Assembly: GCF_001751365.1 (NCBI RefSeq)
Contig: NZ_LJGT01000038.1
Coordinates: 1,279,540-1,343,539 of the forward strand
DNA length: 64,000 nt
Direction of reading: 5' to 3'
Source of the DNA: Streptomyces abyssalis
GTDB lineage: Bacteria; Actinomycetota; Actinomycetes; Streptomycetales; Streptomycetaceae
The notes under the pieces were generated by a model. The model saw only the letters and a list, made by a program, of their open reading frames with translations. It was not told the origin of the DNA and searched no databases. The position numbers and the translations under genes are program-made. Positions 34,796 through 43,375 of the stretch are shown piece by piece. Each line of letters starts with the position of its first letter. The first letter of the stretch is position 1.

Positions 34796-34898
34796 CGCGA
34801 GGCGCAGGGCCACCCGGCCCAGCGCCCGATTCCGCGGGCGCTCCGGACGTCCAGAATCACGGGGACGGCCGGGAAGGACCGACGGAAGGAGAGCGGCC

Positions 34899-35387
34899 AT
34901 GTCGTATCCGGAGCCCCGCTATCTCGGCGAAACAGGCGAGGTCAACGCGGTGTTCAGGTCCGCCGGCGCGGGGCCGGACCTCGCCCCCGCGACCGGACCC
35001 CGAATGCACTACCTCGCCACCGGCGCGAGCACAGGCGGCGAGTTCGGGCTCTACAAGGTGGAGATGGGGCCGAGGTCGCCGGGGCCGAGCACGCACTTCC
35101 ACCGGTCGATCTCGGAGTCGTTCTACGTCCTGTCCGGGGAGCTCGAACTCTTCGACGGCGAGCGCTGGGTCACCGGCCGGGAGGGAGACTTCCTGTACGT
35201 GCCGGTCGGCGGGCTGCACGCGTTCAGGAACGCCACGGACGACCCGGTGTCGATGCTGCTGCTCTTCTCTCCCGGCGCACCGCGTGAGGAGTATTTCGAG
35301 CGGATCGCGGAGATGTCGCAGCGGGGCGGCGAGGAGCTGGAGGAGTTCCTCGTGAAGCACGACAGCTTCTTCGTCGACGCGGAGTGA
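34899..35387 (+). CDS. cupin domain protein
   Basis: 162 residues. Cupin motif 1 STHFHRSISESFYVLSGELELFDG (two His and a Glu as metal ligands) and motif 2 EGDFLYVPVGGLHAFRN. Small single-domain cupins act as metal-dependent dioxygenases, isomerases or binding proteins; the function cannot be fixed. Start ATG behind GAAGGAG. Confidence 0.88.
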   Translation: MSYPEPRYLGETGEVNAVFRSAGAGPDLAPATGPRMHYLATGASTGGEFGLYKVEMGPRSPGPSTHFHRSISESFYVLSGELELFDGERWVTGREGDFLYVPVGGLHAFRNATDDPVSMLLLFSPGAPREEYFERIAEMSQRGGEELEEFLVKHDSFFVDAE

Positions 35388-35570
35388 GGGCGGACGGACG
35401 GCTGAAAGCGGTACGGCCGGACACCGGAACGGCTGGACACCGGTACGGCCGGACACCGGCACGAGCAATCCGTCATCGAGCACCTGGCACCGGATACGGC
35501 GAACGGCACGGCGGGCACCCGGTCGTCCGGGCGAAGTGGTCCGCCGTGCCGTTCCCTTCCGTGCGGTCGG

Positions 35571-35598
35571 CTGTCAGGTATCAACTTTCAGCTGACAG
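35571..35598. other. inverted repeat CTGTCAG/CTGACAG downstream of the alpha-glucosidase
   Basis: CTGTCAG (35571-35577) and CTGACAG (35592-35598) form 7-base arms with a 14-base loop, about 80 bases past the stop of the minus-strand glucosidase. It may be a weak terminator; a third CTGTCAG starts the neighbouring repeat array. Confidence 0.4.
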
Positions 35599-35610
35599 AA
35601 TCCGTTATCT

Positions 35611-35652
35611 GTCAGCCGTCAGCCGTCAGCCGTCAGCCGTCAGCCGTCAGCC
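35611..35652. repeat. six tandem copies of GTCAGCC
   Basis: A seven-base unit is repeated six times without interruption just after the alpha-glucosidase stop. The unit is not a multiple of three and the array is non-coding. It is a likely length-variable tract. Confidence 0.9.
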
Positions 35653-35677
35653 GACAACCGACCGTGCCTCCCCGCCG

Positions 35678-37357
35678 TCAGCCCTGGCCCGCTCCGTCCC
35701 GCAGCCAGACCGTCGTCTCCCCGGGCAGTCCCTCCCCGGTCAACGGGCTGCTGCTCAACAGCACTTCACCCTCCGGCAGCGGCTTGGTCTCCGTGCTGAA
35801 GTTCGTCAGGCAGTGCCAGCCGTCAGGACGCACGAAGTGCAGCAGCCCGTCCCGTTCCGACGCCTCGTCGCTGCACCACGCCAGCGACTCGTCCGTGCCG
35901 ACGAGCTTGTGCCGCAGCCGCAGCGCCTCCCTGTAGAGCTCCAGCGTGGAGCCTTCGCGGCCTTCCTGCGCCTCGGCCGAGAGCTCGCCGAAGTCCGCCG
36001 GCTGCGGCAGCCACGGGTTCTCGCCGCCGAAGCCGAACGACGGTCCCGTGCGCGTCCACGGCAGCGGTACGCGGCAGCCGTCGCGCCCCTTGCGGGTGTG
36101 CGAGCTCCGCTCCCACACCGGGTCCTGGAGGTCCTCCACCTTGAGTTCCGCCACCTCTGGCAGCCCCAGCTCCTCGCCCTGGTACATGTACGCCGACCCC
36201 GGCAGCGCCAGTTCCAGCATCGTGGCGGCCCGTGCCCGCCGCAGTCCGCGCTCCACGTCGGCCTGCGGCTTCGTGCCGCCGCTGAGCAGCCACTCGTCGC
36301 TGTCGGCGCCCTCGGGCAGTGCGTAGCGCGAAGCGTGCCTGACCACGTCGTGGTTGGAGAGGACCCAGGTCGCGGAGGCGCCCGCCTCCTGGGCCGTACG
36401 CAGCGAGACGTCGATGACGGAGCGGAGCTCCTGCGCGTCCCAACCCGTCTTCAGATACTCGAAGTTGAAAGCCTGACCCAGCCCTTCGGGCCGTGCGTAG
36501 AGCACCAGACGGTGGTTCTTCACCCACGCCTCGGCGACGCCGACGCGCGGCGGGTCGTACTCGTTGAAGACCTCGCGCCACTCCCGGTATATCTCGTGGA
36601 CCTCGTCGCGGTCCCAGAACGGGTGGCTGCCGTCCTCCATGTCCGCCATCTGCTCGTCGTACGAGATGGGGCCCATGTCCCGCAACGGGTCGGCGAGGTC
36701 CTTCATCAGCGCGTTGGCCACGTCGATGCGGTAGCCGTCCACGCCCCGGTCCGACCAGAAGCGCAGCGTCTTGCGGAAGTCGGCGCGCACCTCGGGGTTG
36801 TCCCAGTTGAGGTCGGGCTGCTCGGGTGCGAAGAGGTGCAGGTACCACCAGCCGTCGGGCAGCCGGCTCCAGGCCGGACCGCCGAAGGCGGACTCCCAGT
36901 CGGCGGGCGGGAGTTCACCGTTCTCGCCCTTGCCCTCGCGGAAGACGTAGCGCGCCCGCTCCGGCGATCCGGGCGCGGCGCGGAGCGCCTGCTGGAACCA
37001 CTCGTGGTCCTCGGAGGTGTGGTTGGGGACGATGTCGATGATGACCTTGATGCCGAACCGGTGGGCTTCGGCGACCATCGCGTCGAAGTCGTCGAGCGTG
37101 CCCAGACGCGGATCGACGTCGCGGTAGTCGGCGACGTCGTAGCCGCCGTCCGCCAGCGCGGACGGGTAGAAGGGGCTGAGCCAGACGGCGTCGACGCCCA
37201 GTTCGGCGAGGTACGGCAGCCGGGAGGTGATGCCCGGGATGTCGCCGAGGCCGTCGCCGTCGGAGTCGGCGAAGCTGCGCGGGTAGATCTGGTAAACGGC
37301 GGCCTGGCGCCACCAGTCGGGGCCGTCCTGACGGTGCGGTGCTGCGGTGTCGGTCAC
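35678..37357 (-). CDS. GH13 alpha-glucosidase
   Basis: 559 residues. (Beta/alpha)8 barrel of the oligo-1,6-glucosidase/alpha-glucosidase group: WWRQAAVYQIYPRSFADSDGDGLGDI, DIVPNHTSEDHEWF, GVDGYRIDVAN (nucleophile Asp212), VGVAEAWV (acid/base Glu276) and SNHDVVRH (Asp337). It hydrolyses alpha-linked di- and oligosaccharides such as maltose, trehalose-like or isomaltose sugars in the cytoplasm after import. No signal peptide. GTG start behind GAGGA. It lies on the minus strand below the LacI regulator, opposite the importer it likely serves. Confidence 0.93.
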   Translation of the reverse strand: MTDTAAPHRQDGPDWWRQAAVYQIYPRSFADSDGDGLGDIPGITSRLPYLAELGVDAVWLSPFYPSALADGGYDVADYRDVDPRLGTLDDFDAMVAEAHRFGIKVIIDIVPNHTSEDHEWFQQALRAAPGSPERARYVFREGKGENGELPPADWESAFGGPAWSRLPDGWWYLHLFAPEQPDLNWDNPEVRADFRKTLRFWSDRGVDGYRIDVANALMKDLADPLRDMGPISYDEQMADMEDGSHPFWDRDEVHEIYREWREVFNEYDPPRVGVAEAWVKNHRLVLYARPEGLGQAFNFEYLKTGWDAQELRSVIDVSLRTAQEAGASATWVLSNHDVVRHASRYALPEGADSDEWLLSGGTKPQADVERGLRRARAATMLELALPGSAYMYQGEELGLPEVAELKVEDLQDPVWERSSHTRKGRDGCRVPLPWTRTGPSFGFGGENPWLPQPADFGELSAEAQEGREGSTLELYREALRLRHKLVGTDESLAWCSDEASERDGLLHFVRPDGWHCLTNFSTETKPLPEGEVLLSSSPLTGEGLPGETTVWLRDGAGQG

Positions 37358-37855
37358 GTCGTTTCCTCGCAGTGCGGTGCGGGTTCGGTCATGTCTTACG
37401 GGTCCTGCGTGCCGTACGGGACTCGGCCCGTGCGGGTCTCAGGGATTCGTACTCAGTAGCCCTGCTCGTTATTCGGTTGTTGTCCGGGCACGCGCGGTTC
37501 GGCGCACGGCGGCCCGGAGTACTCGGGGTGGTGGCGGACGGTTGTCGGGTCGAGGGCGGCGCCAGGCCGTCCGGAACGCCGTCCGGACGGCTCCTGAACG
37601 CCGTCCGGTTCGCTCCCGGAACGCCGTCCGGGCAGCGGCCGGATCTCCGCTCAGGCCGCTGCCACTCCAGCCGTGGCGGCTTCGCCGACGGCTGTGGCGG
37701 CGATTGTGGCGGCGAATGGGCCGGCGACTTTGCCGGCGGCCGCCGCCGTGAAGCCGGCCGGCTGTGCAGATGTGTGAGGGCGGTGGGCGGTGCGGACCGG
37801 CGGGCGGCGGACGCGTCGTTGCGGCCGTACCCCGGCCGCTGCCCTCACACCGTGG
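37358..37855. other. intergenic region between alpha-glucosidase and LacI genes
   Basis: The 498 bases hold no convincing gene. Around 37560-37640 the unit ACGCCGTCCGG recurs about four times, and 37680-37760 is an alternating GGCGGC-rich tract capable of folding. It must contain the glucosidase promoter unless that gene is read from lacI; none was identified. Confidence 0.5.
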
Positions 37856-38896
37856 TCAGCGGCGCGGGGCAGCGATCGATTCCCGTCGGCGGACGGGCAT
37901 CGGGATCCGGTGGACCGCCGGTTCGCGCTCGTCCGGCGACAACAGTAACGACACCGCCGTCCGGCCGAGCTCGTGGTGGGGCAGTGCGATGGAAGTGAGC
38001 GCCGGGCGCAGCCACGACGCCAGCTCGGAGTCGTCGAAGGAGACCACCGACAGGTCGCGGGGCACGGACATGCCGCAGTCGCCCGCCGCCTGGTAGACGC
38101 CGAACGCCAGCCGGTCGTTGCAGCAGACGACGGCCGTCGGCGGGGCCTCGGAATCCAGCAGCGAACGCGCAGCCCGGTAGCCGTGCTCGGGCGACGACCA
38201 GTCGCACTCGGACACACCGGAGAGTCTCACGCCGGCCGCCGACAGGGCTTCCTCGATGCCGCGCATCCGCTCCCGCCCCGCGTACACGCCGTCCGGGCTC
38301 CTCCTGGTGACCTGGCTGCCGCCCACGACGTGGACGCCGTCCCGGTGCCCGGCCTCCAGCAGCAGCTTCACGGCCTGCCTGCCGGCTTCCTCCTCGTCGG
38401 GTACGACGCAGGTGAACTCGCCTGTCTCGTCCAGGCAGTTGAGCAGCACCGACGGGTACGAACGCACCTGCTCGGAGGGCCGGTACGTGCGCGTCGACAT
38501 GGCCGCGTGCACGAGCCCGTCGACCTGCCTGTCGAGCATGCCCTGCAGCAGCTTCCGCTCCGCCTCCGGATCGTCCCCGGACTCCGCGAAGTAGAGCAGG
38601 TGGTCCCGCTCCAGCGCCGCCTCCAGCGCCCCCTGGATCATCTCGCCCGCGTAATGCGTGCTGGCGACCCTGTCCGAGACCAGGCCGACCGTGTACGTCT
38701 TGCGTGTACGGAGGCTCTGCGCCGTGAGGTTGGGCCGGTAGCCCAGCTCCTGTGCCGCGCCCAGGATGCGCTGCCGTGCCTCGATGGAGATGCGCATGTC
38801 CTCTCGTCCGGAGAGCACGAAGGAGACGGTCGTACGCGAGACCCCCGCATGGCGCGCGACATCGGCCTGGGTGACGCGCGACGGCGACGGCGGCAT
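37856..38896 (-). CDS. LacI family transcriptional regulator
   Basis: 346 residues. N-terminal helix-turn-helix and hinge (VTQADVARHAGVSRTTVSFVLSG; GYRPNLTAQSLRTRKT), then a periplasmic-binding-like effector domain (VGLVSDRVASTHYAGEMIQGAL; AVVCCNDRLAFGVYQAA; SVVSFDDSELASWLRPALTSI). Start ATG behind GGAGGGG. It sits between the alpha-glucosidase and the importer, the standard arrangement for MalR/AglR-type control by an alpha-glucoside. Confidence 0.93.
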   Translation of the reverse strand: MPPSPSRVTQADVARHAGVSRTTVSFVLSGREDMRISIEARQRILGAAQELGYRPNLTAQSLRTRKTYTVGLVSDRVASTHYAGEMIQGALEAALERDHLLYFAESGDDPEAERKLLQGMLDRQVDGLVHAAMSTRTYRPSEQVRSYPSVLLNCLDETGEFTCVVPDEEEAGRQAVKLLLEAGHRDGVHVVGGSQVTRRSPDGVYAGRERMRGIEEALSAAGVRLSGVSECDWSSPEHGYRAARSLLDSEAPPTAVVCCNDRLAFGVYQAAGDCGMSVPRDLSVVSFDDSELASWLRPALTSIALPHHELGRTAVSLLLSPDEREPAVHRIPMPVRRRESIAAPRR

Positions 38897-39252
38897 GAAC
38901 CCCTCCAGGTAACTCGATCTAGCTGAGCATCACCTGGAGTTCATGGAGGTGTCAACGGTTTTTCGGGGCGGCGAATCCGGCCCGGCGTCCGGTCCTGGTC
39001 GCGGATCGTGCCGGGGGTCTTGACACGGACGCTTCAGGGGCAACATCCTCCTGCTCACTCGATTTAACATCGCCGTTTCCCGCCGCCGCGGATCGAGCAC
39101 CGTTTTCGGCCCGGTGGCGGTCGGCCTGCGCTCGCCCCGGCCGGGACGTGTGCGGGCCGGGGCGGACCGCCTGCGACCGCGCCGGTCGTGGCGGGACTGC
39201 GCCACAGCGAACCACACAAGCCCACAGCAGGCCACAGCCAAGAGGAGAACAC
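38897..39252 (+). promoter_or_regulatory. divergent control region lacI/importer with promoter and repeated operator-like sites
   Basis: Importer promoter: TTGACA (39020-39025), 18 bases, CATCCT (39044-39049). The motif ACTCGATTTAAC lies just after the -10 (39057-39068) and a close copy, ACTCGATCTAGC, at 38912-38923 next to the lacI start. The two match at 9-10 of 12 positions, as for LacI-type sites controlling both directions. From 39069 to 39240 nothing else is evident. Confidence 0.5.
38903..38939 (-). promoter_or_regulatory. hairpin able to sequester the lacI ribosome site
   Basis: CTCCAGGT (38903-38910) and ACCTGGAG (38932-38939) pair perfectly over 8 bases. In the lacI message the ACCTGGAGGGG arm contains the ribosome-binding site seven bases before the ATG, so folding would hide it. 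Whether this regulates LacI synthesis is inference. Confidence 0.45.
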
Positions 39253-40539
39253 GTGCGTGCCATTCCGCGACGACTGCTGTCATGCACCGCCGTCACCGCC
39301 GCACTCACGCTCGTCGGCGGCTGCGGCCTCGGTGCCACGAACGTCGAGAGCGCGACGGACGCCGGAGAACGCGGCCCCATCTCCTTCGTCACGAGCGACA
39401 CCTCCGGCATCGTCCCGACGCTGATCAAGAGGTGGAACGACAAGCACCCTCGCGAGAAGGTCACCTTCATCGAGCTGCCCGAGGACGCCGACCAGCAGCG
39501 GCAGATGATGATCCAGAACGCGCAGCTGAAGACCGATACGTACACCGTGCTCAACCTCGACGTCGTGTGGACCTCCGAGTTCGCCGCGAACCGCTGGATC
39601 GACGAACTGCCCGCCGACTCCTTCCCGTTCGACAAGACTCTCGGCCCGATCAACGACACGGCGAAGTACCGCGGCAAGTGGTTCGCGATGCCGTACGCCT
39701 CCGACGGCGCGATGCTCTACTACCGCAAGGACCTGCTGGAGAAGGCCGGCGTGGAGGAGCCGCCGAAGACCTGGGACGAGATGCGCGAGATCTGCGACAA
39801 GGTCCTGGGCGAGCAGAAGTCCAAGATGTCCTGCTACGGCGGCCAGTTCGAGAAGTACGAGGGCCTGACCGTGAACTTCTCCGAGGCGATCAACTCCGCC
39901 GGCGGCCAGGTCACCGACGCCAAGGGCATACCGCACCTGGACACCCCCGAGGCCGAGCGCGGCATGGACAAGCTGGTCAAGAGCTTCAAGGACGGCACGA
40001 TCCCCAAGGACGGCATCACGTTCATGGAGGAGCAGGGCAGGCGCGCCTTCGAGAAGGGCAATCTGCTCTTCTACCGCAACTGGCCCTACCAGTACGCGAT
40101 CTCCGACAAGAAGGCCAAGAACAACGAGGTCGCGGGCAAGTTCGGCGTCGCGCCGATACCCGGCGAGAAGGGCCCGGGCGCCTCCTCCCTCGGCGGCCAC
40201 AATCTCGCCCTGTCCTCCACGGCACGCAACAAGGCCACCGCGCTCGACTTCATGCGCTTCATGACGAACGAGGAGAGCTCCCGTCTGAAGCTCGAGAAGG
40301 CGTCCCTCGCGCCCGTCTACACCAAGCTCTACGACGAGCCGGAGTACGTGCGGAAGTTCCCGTATCTGCCGGTGCTGAAGAAGTCCATCTCCGGTGCCGA
40401 GCCGAGGCCACGCGTCGTGCAGTACGGAGACGCCACCAAGGCCGTACAGAACGCGGCGTACAACGCGCTCACAGGCAAGCAGAGTTCGGCGGCGGCGCTC
40501 CGCAACCTCCAGCGGCAGCTCCGTGAACTCGCGCCGTGA
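39253..40539 (+). CDS. ABC transporter alpha-glucoside-binding lipoprotein
   Basis: 428 residues. Lipoprotein signal with lipobox VGGC, then a maltose/trehalose-binding-type fold: ISFVTSDTSGIVPTLIKRWNDKHPREKVTFIEL, VVWTSEFAANRWIDEL and PYASDGAMLYYRKDLLEKAGV. GTG start at 39253 behind AGAGGAG. First gene of the importer operon; sugar specificity (maltose, trehalose or another alpha-glucoside) is inferred from the adjacent GH13 enzyme. Confidence 0.92.
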   Translation: MRAIPRRLLSCTAVTAALTLVGGCGLGATNVESATDAGERGPISFVTSDTSGIVPTLIKRWNDKHPREKVTFIELPEDADQQRQMMIQNAQLKTDTYTVLNLDVVWTSEFAANRWIDELPADSFPFDKTLGPINDTAKYRGKWFAMPYASDGAMLYYRKDLLEKAGVEEPPKTWDEMREICDKVLGEQKSKMSCYGGQFEKYEGLTVNFSEAINSAGGQVTDAKGIPHLDTPEAERGMDKLVKSFKDGTIPKDGITFMEEQGRRAFEKGNLLFYRNWPYQYAISDKKAKNNEVAGKFGVAPIPGEKGPGASSLGGHNLALSSTARNKATALDFMRFMTNEESSRLKLEKASLAPVYTKLYDEPEYVRKFPYLPVLKKSISGAEPRPRVVQYGDATKAVQNAAYNALTGKQSSAAALRNLQRQLRELAP

Positions 40540-40633
40540 CGTTTCCGCGAGGTCCGCGCAGTCCGCGCACCCCTCGCATGTCCCGCAGTCCCCGCGCTCC
40601 CCGGATGTCTCGCAGTCCCCGCGCCGGACTCCC

Positions 40634-40654
40634 GCTGCGGCGGCAGGCCGCAGC
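40634..40654 (+). promoter_or_regulatory. intercistronic hairpin after the binding-protein gene
   Basis: GCTGCGGC (40634-40641) and GCCGCAGC (40647-40654) form a perfect 8-bp stem with a 5-base loop, just before the permease ribosome site. It resembles the stem after tctC and fits differential expression of binding protein over permease. Upstream, 40560-40625 holds two ~28-base imperfect direct repeats (CGCAGTCCCCGCGC). Confidence 0.5.
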
Positions 40655-40689
40655 CGGCGCCGCCGGCCGAGAAAGGAAGAGAACGACCC

Positions 40690-41709
40690 ATGTCGCTGAC
40701 ACCTCCATGGCGCCGCGGTAGCGGGCCCACCGCGCGCTCCAACCTGCACGGTGAGGGGCGCATGGCCGCCTTCCTCGTCTCACCGACGCTGCTCGTCCTC
40801 GGGCTCGTCATCGCCTATCCGGTGCTGTCGGCGGTCCATTCGTCCCTGTACAGCGTTCCGGACATCGATCCCGAGACCGGTTTCGTCGAGAAGGGCGACC
40901 CCTTCGTCGGCCTGGACAACTTCACGGCGATCTTCTCCGGAGCCGGCGACCGCTTCTGGAACGCATTCTGGAACACCTCGTTCCTGACCGGCACTTCGGT
41001 GATCCTGGAGACGGTCATCGGCCTGGCCATGGCGCTGATCATGCACCAGGGGCTGCGCGGACGGGCGTGGGTGCGGGCGAGCATCCTCGTCCCGTGGGCG
41101 ATCCCGACGGCGATATCCGCGCTGCTGTGGCGCTGGATCTTCGACAGCGAGGGCATCGCCAACTCCATGCTGAACGCCAAGATCCTGTGGACCACCGAGG
41201 GCTTCCAGGCGCAGGTCGCGGTCATCATCGCCGAGGTGTGGAAGACGGCGCCCTTCGTCGGCATCCTCGTGCTCGCCGGGCTCCAGATCATCTCCAACGA
41301 GGTGTACGAGGCGGCTCGCGTCGACGGCGCGGGACCGATACGCCGCCTGTGGAGCATCACGCTGCCGCTGGTGAAGCCGGCGCTGCTGGTGGCGGTGCTC
41401 TTCCGGCTGCTGGACGCGCTGCGGATGTTCGACCTGCCCTACATCCTCATCGGCGCGGGCAAGCACTCCGTCGAGACGCTGTCGATGCTGGCCCAGGACG
41501 AGGCGTCCAACGTGCGGTTCGGGCCGGCGTCCGCGTACTCGGTGATCCTCTTCCTCTACGTGTTCCTGATCGCGTTCGCGTTCATCAAGCTCCTCGGCGC
41601 CGACCTGCTCGGCGCACGTGACGAGGCAGGCGGGGGGAAGGGCGCCCGCAAGCGCCGGAGCCGGGTGGCCGGCGACGACCGGAACCCGCAGAAGGAGGCC
41701 ATCGCATGA
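40690..41709 (+). CDS. ABC alpha-glucoside transporter permease 1 (MalF type)
   Basis: 339 residues. Six helices after a basic N-terminus; EAA loop EVYEAARVDGAGPIRRLWSITLPLVKPALL. The extracellular loop DPETGFVEKGDPFVGLDNFTAIF is characteristic of the trehalose/maltose importer group. Start ATG behind AAAGGAAG. Its stop overlaps the next start. Confidence 0.93.
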   Translation: MSLTPPWRRGSGPTARSNLHGEGRMAAFLVSPTLLVLGLVIAYPVLSAVHSSLYSVPDIDPETGFVEKGDPFVGLDNFTAIFSGAGDRFWNAFWNTSFLTGTSVILETVIGLAMALIMHQGLRGRAWVRASILVPWAIPTAISALLWRWIFDSEGIANSMLNAKILWTTEGFQAQVAVIIAEVWKTAPFVGILVLAGLQIISNEVYEAARVDGAGPIRRLWSITLPLVKPALLVAVLFRLLDALRMFDLPYILIGAGKHSVETLSMLAQDEASNVRFGPASAYSVILFLYVFLIAFAFIKLLGADLLGARDEAGGGKGARKRRSRVAGDDRNPQKEAIA

Positions 41710-42644
41710 CCGGCACCACGCCCACGGCGACCACACAGACATCCCCGGAGGCCGCCGCCGGGACCGCGCCGGACGCCGCACCGCCCGGAGCCCCCGGCGG
41801 CACGGCCCGCAAGGCGCCGGGCACACCGTGGCGTACGGCGCTGCGCACCACGGGCATCGTGGCCGTGGCCGCCTGGTGTCTGGCGCCGTTCTACTGGATG
41901 CTCGTCTCCAGCCTGCGCCGCCCCTCGGACATCTTCGACATCTCGCTGTGGCCCGCGCCGGTGTCCTTCACCAACTACGCGAACGTGCTCGACCCTTCGC
42001 TGGGGTTCGTACGGTCGCTGGCCAACAGCTTCATCGTCGCCGGGACGACCACCGTGCTGGCGCTGATGGTCGCCGTCACCACCGCATACGCCCTGGCACG
42101 GCTCGACTTCCGATTCAAGCGGCTGGTGCTCACGGGCATCATCGCGACGTCGATGTTCCCGGTCGTCTCGATCACGATTCCGCTGCTGAAGCTCTTCGTC
42201 GGCATCGGATGGATCAACACCTACCAGGCCATGGTCGTCCCCAGCATGTCCTTCGCGCTGCCGCTCGCGGTGTGGAACCTGACGTCGTTCTTCCGTCAGA
42301 TGCCCACGCAGCTGGAGGAGTCGGCGCGGGTCGACGGCTGCACCCGCGGCCAGGCCTTCCGCAAGGTGATCCTGCCGCTCGCGGCCCCGGGGCTGTTCAC
42401 GACGGCGATCCTCACGTTCGTCATGGCGTGGAACGAGTTCCTGATCGCGGTGTCGATGGTCAACAAGGAGTCGATGCAGACTGCTCCGGTCCTGGTCTCG
42501 AAGTTCACGGGCGCCTCGCAGTTCGTGGCGCCGCACGGCAGCCAGATGGCCGCGGGCATCATCGTGACCGTGCCGCTGGTGATCCTCGTGCTCTTCTTCC
42601 AGCGCCGCATCGTCGCCGGTCTGACGGCGGGCGCGGTCAAGTAG
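41706..42644 (+). CDS. ABC alpha-glucoside transporter permease 2 (MalG type)
   Basis: 312 residues. Thr/Pro/Ala-rich N-terminus, six helices and EAA loop QLEESARVDGCTRGQAFRKVILPLAAPG. ATG overlaps the preceding stop (ATGA). No ATPase subunit is encoded nearby, as expected if the shared MsiK ATPase is used. Confidence 0.93.
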   Translation: MTGTTPTATTQTSPEAAAGTAPDAAPPGAPGGTARKAPGTPWRTALRTTGIVAVAAWCLAPFYWMLVSSLRRPSDIFDISLWPAPVSFTNYANVLDPSLGFVRSLANSFIVAGTTTVLALMVAVTTAYALARLDFRFKRLVLTGIIATSMFPVVSITIPLLKLFVGIGWINTYQAMVVPSMSFALPLAVWNLTSFFRQMPTQLEESARVDGCTRGQAFRKVILPLAAPGLFTTAILTFVMAWNEFLIAVSMVNKESMQTAPVLVSKFTGASQFVAPHGSQMAAGIIVTVPLVILVLFFQRRIVAGLTAGAVK

Positions 42645-42683
42645 CCGGAGTACGGCCCGAGTCGGGAGCCGGAACACGCACCT

Positions 42684-42713
42684 GGGGTGCGGGCGCGACG
42701 CCGCCCGCACCCC
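42684..42713 (+). terminator. hairpin terminating the alpha-glucoside importer operon
   Basis: GGGGTGCGGGCG (42684-42695) and CGCCCGCACCCC (42702-42713) make a perfect 12-bp stem with a 6-base loop, 40 bases after the last stop. Confidence 0.75.
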
Positions 42714-43375
42714 TGTGCCGTGACCGGCAGACGTCCGCCGGTCAAGGAGCGTCGCCGGTGCGCGCTGGGCACCCCCCTCGCTCCTCCCCCTCGCTCCTCC
42801 CCTCCCCGGCCTTCGTGTCCCCGGGGGGACCCCCATCCGCACGCGGGGAGCGGGCATCCCGGCCGAAGTCCCTGGGCCTGGCGCTCCGGGGCAGCGACCG
42901 TCATCGAGGCGCCGGGCGATCACCCTGCGGACGCTCGTCCCACCGCAACTCAGGCCCTTGTCCTGCTCGTCGGCCGTCATACGGCCGAGGGGTGCACGAC
43001 GGAAGGCAAGATGCATGCCAGGCATCCGTGGCGTTCCCTGACACCCCTGCCGTGCGGCGGCGGGGGTACGAAGGGCCGGCTCGACCGGGCCAGGCTCAAG
43101 CCCCTCGGCAGCCGCGGTGCGGAGGGAGAACGGCAGAGCGGGACGTACGCGACGGCACACCCCGCGGCGGAGGCCCGGCCAGGCGGCACGAGCCACGCGG
43201 CACCGGCCGCCCGGCCTCCCGGCCGCCCGGTGACGGCAACGGGCCCGGCTGCCCCGCCCGTTCGCGAGGCACGCCCGCACCGCGCGCGCCAGGCGGGCGG
43301 GTCAGACGAGCGAAACCGCCGGTGAGGCGGCGAGCCTGAGCGGTGTCGCCGACGCGGGCCCCTTCACTCGGCCCC
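42714..43375. other. gene-poor region
   Basis: About 660 bases without a supported gene. The open frames here are Arg/Pro/Gly-rich and lack ribosome sites or family resemblance. CGGCCGTCATACGGCCG (around 42972) and GATGCATGCCAGGCATC (around 43012) are small palindromic elements of unknown meaning. Confidence 0.5.

Noticed and set aside
35611..35652. CRISPR-like array
   Set aside because: Units are seven bases with no spacers, and there are no cas genes.
35384..37459. Plus-strand open frame of 691 codons
   Set aside because: Antisense of the GH13 alpha-glucosidase, which has its catalytic residues.
42687..43325. Open frame of 212 codons in the gap after the importer
   Set aside because: Begins inside the terminator stem; low-complexity Arg/Pro/Ala; no ribosome site or recognisable fold.
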